Positions 57,355 through 64,000 of a DNA stretch of 64,000 bases are shown piece after piece. The stretch spans positions 207-64,206 of the forward strand of contig JAKCWW010000894.1 of NCBI GenBank assembly GCA_026260175.1, in the 5' to 3' direction. The notes beneath the pieces were generated by a model that saw only the letters and a program-made list of their open reading frames with translations, was not told where the DNA came from and did no database searches. How positions within the stretch are numbered: position 1 is the first letter of the stretch; each line of letters begins with the position of its first letter. The DNA comes from Reticulitermes lucifugus. Taxonomy: Eukaryota > Arthropoda > Insecta > Blattodea > Rhinotermitidae. The translations under genes and the position numbers were made by a program.

Positions 57355-57905
57355 TTAGTTATTGTAGGCGTCTTCGCAAAATAGTTGCGAAGACACAGAC
57401 AGACTAATGATTTCGTCATGTCTATTTGTCTGTCCGTCGATCCGAATGAAACAGAGCGACACCCTTCAAACGAATTTTCGTGAAAATTCATATTTGGAAT
57501 TTTTACTAAAATTTTTGACACATTTTGATTCCAGTTAAAATCTTACAAAAACACACAGTTTGCATGAACACCTGCGAACGTTTATGATCTCTCACCGTAA
57601 TTGGTATTTATAAGTGAGACAGTGTTCTCTGTGTGGTTCGCGCTGAAGCCGAAGAGCCCGTTTTTACAACTCAAATTCTGCGAGGTACGAGTTGAGACTG
57701 AAGATAGAGTTGAGCATCGAGTCTGATCAATTATAAACGCAGAGTATCAATGTTTAGATGACATCAAATTTAGACCTTTCCGCTTAAGATATCCCGATGA
57801 TAATCGGTAGTAAATCTCTCAATAAGATACGGGGAATTCTTATAGTATATGTTAAAAGAGTGCATCTCTAAAAAGTGTTCACGAATTTAATATATATGGA
57901 CATTA
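57355..57905 (-). repeat. Dispersed repeat R1 copy, extended type
   Basis: On the minus strand: AAATATGAATTTTCACGAAA, a GACGGACAGACAAATAGAC tract, CATGACGAAATCATTAGTC and TTCGCAACTATTTTGCGAAG. The right side aligns with the 38.6-39.1 kb copy. Confidence 0.7.
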
Positions 57906-58364
57906 ACAGAAAAAATGCGCTTGAAGTGATATGCTCTGTGGACATTTCCTCACTTGTTTCCCTATCAGGACATATTAAATAAATTATAATAATCTGTATT
58001 CTAGACAGCACTCCCGTAAAGCGCACTTACGCATTGTGTATCGGCCAAACTTGACGTCACAGTGTCCCATTCTTACACCTGTTCTTATGTCCTGAATGAA
58101 TGAAGATTGTCTTCCGGTACGTGATGCCATGCAGTCTGGTAGAATATACCGACGTTCCAGAGGAAATGTTTAAATTGTCTACCCTCATGGAGGGATAAAT
58201 TCCCCTAAAAGGTCAGTACACTTTTATCAACTAAATGACGCCACACACCAAAAGAAAGCAATCTTCCCAGTGGCCGTCGTTAGAACGTCAAATCTCACTA
58301 CATTGTGCATGTCTTCACAGTACAAAGAGTTTTTAAGAATATTTATACAAATATATTATAAGGA
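57906..58364. other. No recognisable feature
   Basis: AT-rich non-coding sequence. Confidence 0.5.
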
Positions 58365-58771
58365 TCTAATTCCTCGACTTCATGGACGTCTTCCATCGTA
58401 TTAAAATTTAACACAAGACTACGTTTCGGGGCCAGGATATCTTACCGTCCTCAGGCATTCTTCTTCCAAAACAAATGTTATTACATAATAATTATTTACA
58501 CTGTGATTAAACTCGGATTAGAGTCAAATCTGTCACAAAAATATGTGTTTAATCACAGCTTATTCAATTATTTACTTACACTGCGATTAAACACGGATTA
58601 GAGTCAGATTTGTCTCTACTCCGTGTTTAATCGCAGTTAAAAAATTGCTATGTAGTAACATTTATTTTGGAAGAAGCAAGTCTGAATATGGGAAAAGATC
58701 CTGTCCCCGAAACATAGTGTGTTAACTTTCAAAGCATACGATGGAAAACGTCCATAACGCCAGTGAATTCT
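58365..58771. mobile_element. Nested foldback element
   Basis: Outer arms: ATGGACGTCTTCCATCGTAT at the left (58382) is answered by ATACGATGGAAAACGTCCAT at the right, ending at 58755, and TTCTTCCAAAACAAATGTTA by AACATTTATTTTGGAAGAA. The loop holds two smaller hairpins, 58500-58559 and 58580-58638, which are diverged copies of each other; the second has a perfect 17-bp base (ACTGCGATTAAACACGG). The left outer arm on the minus strand reads CTGAGGA ... CCCCGAAACGTA, an intact box pair with a possible outer helix AAGA / TCTT. The right arm has a broken box 1 (TCTGAATA). Confidence 0.85.
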
Positions 58772-59509
58772 AATGTCATACACCATCGTCAAAACCCTGT
58801 AGAGTGATATTCTAGGAATGTTTGCATTGTACATTTTGTTTATACATTACCCTCAACATTTTCTGTAGTATCATTTTTCCGCTAAACGTTTTTGTTTATT
58901 CCTCGTAACGAGCGTCTGTCCACTAAACTGTCTTCATTTCGTTTCCAAGTACGGTAAATGCCGAGTACTCTATTTAAGTCCACCTACACTATTCGAAACA
59001 AACTCAGCGAATGAAACATAGACTAAGTAGTCACAACGAAAGCCAAGATACTCTCGGCTCACAGTAGGCACTGCCCTTCATGTGTTATGGACGTAGTCTA
59101 CTGCAGTGACGTCAAATAAACGCCCACACCACAGCTACTATGCTGATGCCTTCCCTCCCTATTCAACACGTAAAGCCCACTTTAAATTTCTCTCTACCTT
59201 TCACTCATCGATACAGAATATGTTCAAACAAGGAACCTCTTGCAGGGTACTGCATGTCGATACTTGGCTACCTACAGCACCAGACGCAAATTCGTACAAT
59301 AAGCCACTTGCCTAAGTTAACAACTTGTTTTTAGCAAAAAGAGGTATGTCTATTCCTCTACAACTGGACAATTCTCCATAATTTGAAACACGTGCCAGAT
59401 GGCCAGTTTTATCAAAAGGCGTGGAGTGTGTCTGCTTACTGTAATTCCTAGCTTATAAGATATGAGATTCGCAATACGGTGACTATCCAGATTACTGTCT
59501 TCTGGGACG
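58772..59509. other. No recognisable feature
   Basis: Non-coding. The frames at 59106-59334 are short and unrecognised. Confidence 0.45.
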
Positions 59510-59548
59510 CGACGTTTTGGAGGAACCTGCTGCCTCAATCTTCAGGGT
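59510..59548 (-). other. Solo hammerhead-core-like motif
   Basis: The minus strand reads CTGAAGA TT GAGG CAGCAGGTT CCTC C AAAACGTCGC. The inner helix GAGG / CCTC is perfect. Box 2 reads AAAAC where GAAAC is expected, so this copy has lost the conserved G. GTC follows at the expected cleavage-side position. Confidence 0.5.
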
Positions 59549-60572
59549 AAAAAATAAAGATATATTGCGGATGCCTCCGAAAATTAGTACCTGTGTGTCG
59601 AACTGCACGGCGTCTAATCCTGAGTTATTTTCTTATTTAGCGACAAGGTGCAAACTACAGTTTGCGCAGTATACTATAGTGTACCTAACGACATAAAGTT
59701 TCGAAAATGTTAAATTGTAAAGTGTTGCTGCAGGCTTACCTTCACACAGGTTCCATGCCCCTCATAGCTGGAACACCATTTATTACAGAGTCAATGTTTC
59801 TGTCACGTACGAGTCTTAACTGCGGGTTCAGATTTCGTCTTGTATACAAAAAATATAAAGCAAATCTGTAGTTACCGTTGCGCTCGTATAAGACACAAAT
59901 CTGTCACGGCGAATAAATACATTAAAACGTTCTCGGGCGTTGAGCTTCGTCGAAGTCGAGTTAAAAGCCAACTGACGTGCCATTGCAGTGCTCTGTCTTC
60001 ATTCGATGGAGAAAGAGCGAGTATTCGATATGTTAGTTTTCAACTTCTCTGTTTACTTTTTTTCCCACTAGCTTTGAAACTGCTGAAAGTCCAACGATAT
60101 TCTAGTGTAGTCAATGTATCTGAGTAGGACTGGAAAACAGTCAAAATAAAGCTAATCACAAGATTCATTGTCGTGTCTTCGTAACGTCTAAGAACGAGCA
60201 TGTACGTAAAATAAAATGAATTGTCGCACAGCTTGGGAAAGTAAATAAATAAGAAAAATTTAAATCCGTAAAATAATTATCAATATCTAAAATGATCAGA
60301 AAACCCTTTCCCAGTGTCACCTCACTTATTACTTTATTACAAATTTCAAATACACTGTCACTGAGCTGAATCTGGGACGACTATTAGACTTGTATTCGGA
60401 TGGTACCCGATTGCAGTATCAGACGGGTAGTAGCTAACATGAGTTAGAACTTTCGTTCATTCCATTTCTTTTTGTTCCATTGAATGATTCCGCCAGTAGC
60501 TAAAACTAAGTAACATCAAGTTACATGATTATTAATGGTAATGAATTAGAAATTGTGCAGAAGGAAATGGGT
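59549..60572. other. No recognisable feature
   Basis: Non-coding. The 95-codon frame at 59840-60127 has no family resemblance that I can see. Confidence 0.45.
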
Positions 60573-60868
60573 AAAGGTAAAGGTAACACCGTCCCTCTGA
60601 ACTTCATGAAGGCATGAGAGAAAATGGAGGCATACCTCCACTCATTCTTAACGTCGGCACTATATGGGGCGAGTGGTCAGCTTAAGGCCCGCTCGCTTTA
60701 TCTCCAGGTAAAAAGCCCCAGTACCCACTGAATAAAAGGGTGGGTGGGCCTCAGAGTCGGTCTGGATGCTTTGGCGTACAGAATAATCATGTGCCCCTGC
60801 CGGGAATCGAACCACAAATCTTCGGTCGTCCAGCCCGTCACCTAGTCGCTATATCAACTAAGAAGTAA
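60573..60868 (-). repeat. SINE-A copy with perfect B box
   Basis: On the minus strand: head TTGATATAGCGACTAGGTGA (A-box region), B box GGTTCGATTCC (60803-60813), then GCAGGGGCACATGATTATTC, CCAGACCGACTCTGAGGCCC, CACCCTTTTATTCAGTGGGT and a CTTTACCTTTACCC tail at the 3' end (60573-60590 in antisense). The tail type matches the CCTTTAACCTTT tail at 28.75 kb. Confidence 0.85.
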
Positions 60869-60884
60869 GCAATTATAACGCAAT

Positions 60885-60985
60885 TTAAGGTACTATCCAA
60901 GCATTTGTCTGGAGGGATTCAGGAAAACCATAATAACTGATATCTCAACGTAGATTTGAACCGACATTCTTCCAAATCGAACCAG
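60885..60985 (-). repeat. SINE-B copy
   Basis: On the minus strand: GGTTCAAATCTACGTTGAG (B-box region), ATTATGGTTTTCCTGAATCC, CTCCAGACAAATGCTTGGAT, AGTACCTTAAATTGCG. It abuts the SINE-A copy in the same orientation. Confidence 0.65.
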
Positions 60986-62489
60986 GGGTGCACTCGCCCA
61001 CAAAATTGGTATTATTCAGTCTCGCTAGGCTAATATTGCGTTAGTACCTTCAGAAGGGTCATGTCCTTCCAAACTTTTATATCTTCCTGACGTCTTCCCC
61101 TTTCATCAAATATTAAAACACCTCGAGAGTCGAAAAAGAATCGTTGAATAATCCGAAATAAAAATGTATAAGACTTCATGTCGCCCCCTGAGTAACTGCA
61201 CTACCCGTACTAGCAAAAGCACAGAAAACCTATTCCGTCTTTTCTACGGTTTTATTTTTAGCAGAAGTGGAACTGCAGCTATATAGACGTATAGATAGGA
61301 TCGTGACACCTCGGACGTGAAACTGAACAGCCACTGATAAGGCTCAGAAAAGTTTCGAACAACGGATGACCCTCGTGAGAGATGCTCTGGAGTATTGAAC
61401 GGGGCGCCGGGGTGGGGGTTAGTGGATGCTTGACCTGGACATGTCTAAGTTAGCACTGATTTTTCTCACGCTTCGAGAACGTGTGGTGAAGGAGCTATAG
61501 AAATATACCCGAGGTCAATTAAAGGTGTAAAAGCTTGTAGAAATTTCCAACTTTTAACAAGAGCTGAGAAATTGAGGCATGAGAGAAGGTTGAAAATTGT
61601 ACGTCCGTGTTTGTGAATTCGCTGAAGTCGATAATGGTTTCTTTTGTGGAAATCTTCGGGAAAATTTAAACAAGTTGAGAAATGTGTTCCTACTCGTGAT
61701 TTTACCGTTCTGGGCGTTCACTCTGTAACTGCCTCCAGATCCACAATTTTTGAAGGATAATTCTTGCAGTCCGTTATAAGAATCGTAAAACTGATTATTA
61801 CAAGCAGAATGTCGATAATGACATGAAGAAACTAGTAATCTATTTTTGCAACTTAATCCTTAGTAGAAAGAGTCGCTGAACGTATAAAGGGCATAGCAAA
61901 TATTTCCAGAAACCAATTAAAATGGAGTAGTAAAGATTTTCAAGACTACTCGATAGCAGAGGATGGAGCACAGACGTTAAAGTTGTAGCCCAGCTTGCAG
62001 CGTACATTCGCTGCCGTTACTCAATTTTGTTACAATTGAAGAGCTCTTGCAGTTAATTCCTATTCATGGAACTACAACTGAGGAAAGCATTCTCTGTGAG
62101 ACAGTTTACTAAGAAAATATTACCTTGCATTTAACAAACTTCTGTGCATTGCGACTGACGGAGCTCTGCTATAACTGTTATTAAAAACGGTCTTGTGGGA
62201 AAACGAATGAAAAACTAGGTAGTAAAAATCCAGTGTTCATTGTATAATAAAAGAAGAAAGACTTTCGTAGTAGAATAATAAGACTGGAGCATATTTTAAA
62301 AAGATGTGTGTCAGTCGTTAACTTTGTTCTTGCAAGAGAATTGTGTCATCACAAGCTTGTTTCTTTTTCTTCAATATTGACAATGAATAGTAATATAGGC
62401 CCTATTACATTTAACTTGGTTTATTATCCTGCCACAAGGTGTTCAAAGCCGTCTGAGTCGACAAATAAATTTATCATAGTCTGCCTTAA
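60986..62489. other. No recognisable feature
   Basis: AT-rich non-coding sequence. The 5' part of the transposon at 62490 may begin here, but no terminus was found. Confidence 0.45.
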
Positions 62490-62960
62490 TTTTCTTACTT
62501 TAACAGCCATGTACATATGCAAAATAACACATACTGTTTGGAAGATAATCCCACACAAATATACGAGGTTTCAATTACATAACATGGCATTTGGAGTATG
62601 GTGTGCTGCCGGTGCAACAAGAAAAATAGGACCTATCTTCTTTTCGGACACACTACATTCAAAAAGATATAGTGGATAAATTCTCGCGTCATGTTCTCAT
62701 AATTCAAGTGATGAGTAGAGGGAACACAGGCTCTTCCAGCGAGACGGTGTAACCGGCCATACAAAAATTAATCCAATAGCCGCCTTATATAACATTTTGG
62801 GGGACCAAATCATTAGTCGTCCGTTGCGTTCTGTTCGTTCACCCGATGTGACATGACGTGACTATTGTCTAAGGAGAAGTCTGTAAAACTACGCGTATAT
62901 AAACAAGCTATATAAAGAAGGGAGATGTTTCGTAAGCAAAATTCAGCGGCCATTTCTCAC
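62490..62960 (+). pseudogene. Decayed Tc1/mariner-superfamily DDE transposase, catalytic half
   Basis: In a single frame: NMAFGVWCAAGATRKIGPIFF (written to 20: MAFGVWCAAGATRKIGPIFF; 62587-62644), LFQRDGVTGHT (62731-62763), NILGDQIISRPL, RSVRSPDVT (62832-62850) and SKIQRPFLTQVS. The family pattern is VWCA.S...IIGPIFF ... FQQDGATAHT ... GERIISR.LWP.RSPDLTPCD. The second catalytic Asp is visible in QRDG and the third region in SPDVT. About four stops interrupt the frame but no frameshift is needed across it. The N-terminal DNA-binding half and the ends are not recognisable. It differs from the two transposases at 12 and 32 kb. Confidence 0.75.
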
Positions 62961-64000
62961 CCAAGTCTCCTGATTGACTGCTAGATGGCTCTGGCAGTCA
63001 TATCAGGANNAGTAGAACTTGTGCAGTCAGTGGACTGTTCACTCACTACAGAATGCACACCTCCAGACCAAGAAATCTCTGAAAGGAGGACCTATACTCC
63101 GCAAGGAGCGACAGGAGGAAAACTAAAAAAAAAACTATGTAAAGAAGGCGGACTTACAGCAATCATCTGGCACGATGTATCGGCAATTTCTAGATAATAA
63201 CTTCCAACAGTTTTTAATATTCTATTTAGCAGGTGTGAAGCATGTATGAGAGCTCAAACAGACCATTTTCGACACCTGATTTAATATACGGTAATTTATA
63301 TGATATAATACAGACATTTAATATAGATTCTATGAGTGGGTTCCGCTTTTCTTCGCTCACTGCAGTCCGCAAGCACAAAGGATTTGGACATGCCTGACGT
63401 AAACTATTAAGTTGGTGACTGCTTAATATTTCTTGCACTTCAATTTAGAATATTACTCGTAAAATAATTTTATGCTAAACCGAATAGCTCTAATTCAAAC
63501 GGAACAAACTTCTTAATCATGCAAGACACAATTTCGCTTGAACGTATAAGACATAAAGAATAAAACTTCTTCAATTCACGTCTCATTCCCTGCTGAATTC
63601 TAACGTGGGCTTTGGTAATATCGTATGAAGGTATTCTATCTAGTCCTACGGTCGCTATAAAAATGGCAGAACCTTCGTAAATCTGTCACGTAATGCCGTC
63701 AGTGACGGACAGACAACAAAAAGGTAAAGACGGCTAGTTAAAGCGGATTAAGAAGACGTGTCTGAATTTAAACTTTGCTTCGTCAGAATAAACAAGCATG
63801 CTTGGAAAATAACATCCCATTGGCTAGTGTAAAGCGAGTAATTTCCCGCGGAAAAGCAGATGAAAATAATCTAACAATATGAAGAAAGAGTCGTTCTCAA
63901 CAGCAGCTGAATTTAAATTCTACTAGAGAAGTGCTTCCAGACGAATTAATCTGGTTCAATATAAGCTATATAAGGAGAGACATTCATTGGAAACATAGAC
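62961..64000. other. No recognisable feature; two ambiguous bases at 63009-63010
   Basis: Non-coding sequence to the window edge. The 70-codon frame at 62985-63197 is unrecognised and includes the ambiguous bases. Confidence 0.45.

Overview
The window looks like 64 kb of gene-poor, repeat-rich nuclear DNA from a large arthropod genome, most likely an insect. A cockroach or termite (Blattodea) is my best guess. The DNA is AT-rich, with no operons, no long open reading frames and no bacterial signals. It holds tRNA-headed SINEs, decayed LINE 3' ends with arthropod-type reverse-transcriptase tails, three decayed Tc1/mariner-type transposases and many short palindromic elements. The Blattodea call rests on remembered protein signatures that these repeats produce (for example a C-terminal GPVVRQTT tail and SINE-encoded GARFSAPVQT), not on a search. 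I recognise no host protein-coding exon, rRNA or functional tRNA gene. Nearly all short reading frames are chance frames or lie inside repeats.

Layout. 1-5 kb: a 21-bp tandem repeat, an old foldback copy, a second palindrome and a SINE-B remnant. 5-12 kb: SINEs, the first long copy of dispersed repeat R1, and polypurine tracts. 12.0-13.2 kb: a degenerate mariner on the minus strand with both inverted ends visible. 13.9-19.3 kb: SINEs, a LINE 3' end with a (TTAG)n tail, and another palindrome. 23.3-23.9 kb: a LINE remnant split by a foldback element that has a sequencing gap in its loop. 25-26.4 kb: a cluster of SINEs, a small inverted-repeat element and a near-perfect 195-bp palindrome. 28.3-31.6 kb: a SINE with a truncated tandem copy, R1 copies and a four-copy 43-bp tandem repeat. 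32.2-33.4 kb: a second decayed DNA-transposon transposase. 34.5-40.3 kb: foldback, SINEs (one with a clear target-site duplication and an internal gap) and R1 copies. 41.8 kb: a short, still-open retroelement-like coding tail. 44.5-48.3 kb: a SINE pair and a foldback element. 50.4-51.1 kb: a LINE 3' end on the minus strand and a possible second fragment. 56.5-61 kb: two SINE pairs, an R1 copy, a nested palindrome and a solo motif. 62.5-63.0 kb: a third decayed transposase.

The most interesting pattern is a family of foldback elements and solo fragments. In one orientation they share an ordered pair of boxes, CTGARGA ... GAAACGT(H), often with a short helix between the boxes and sometimes a helix outside them. 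That is the layout of the hammerhead-ribozyme catalytic core. Penelope-like retroelements are known to carry such ribozymes in their terminal repeats. I infer that these are non-autonomous relatives of such elements, or a new ribozyme-bearing foldback family. One copy (23.4 kb) appears to have a 13-bp target-site duplication inside a LINE, which points to retroposition. Nothing here proves catalytic activity.
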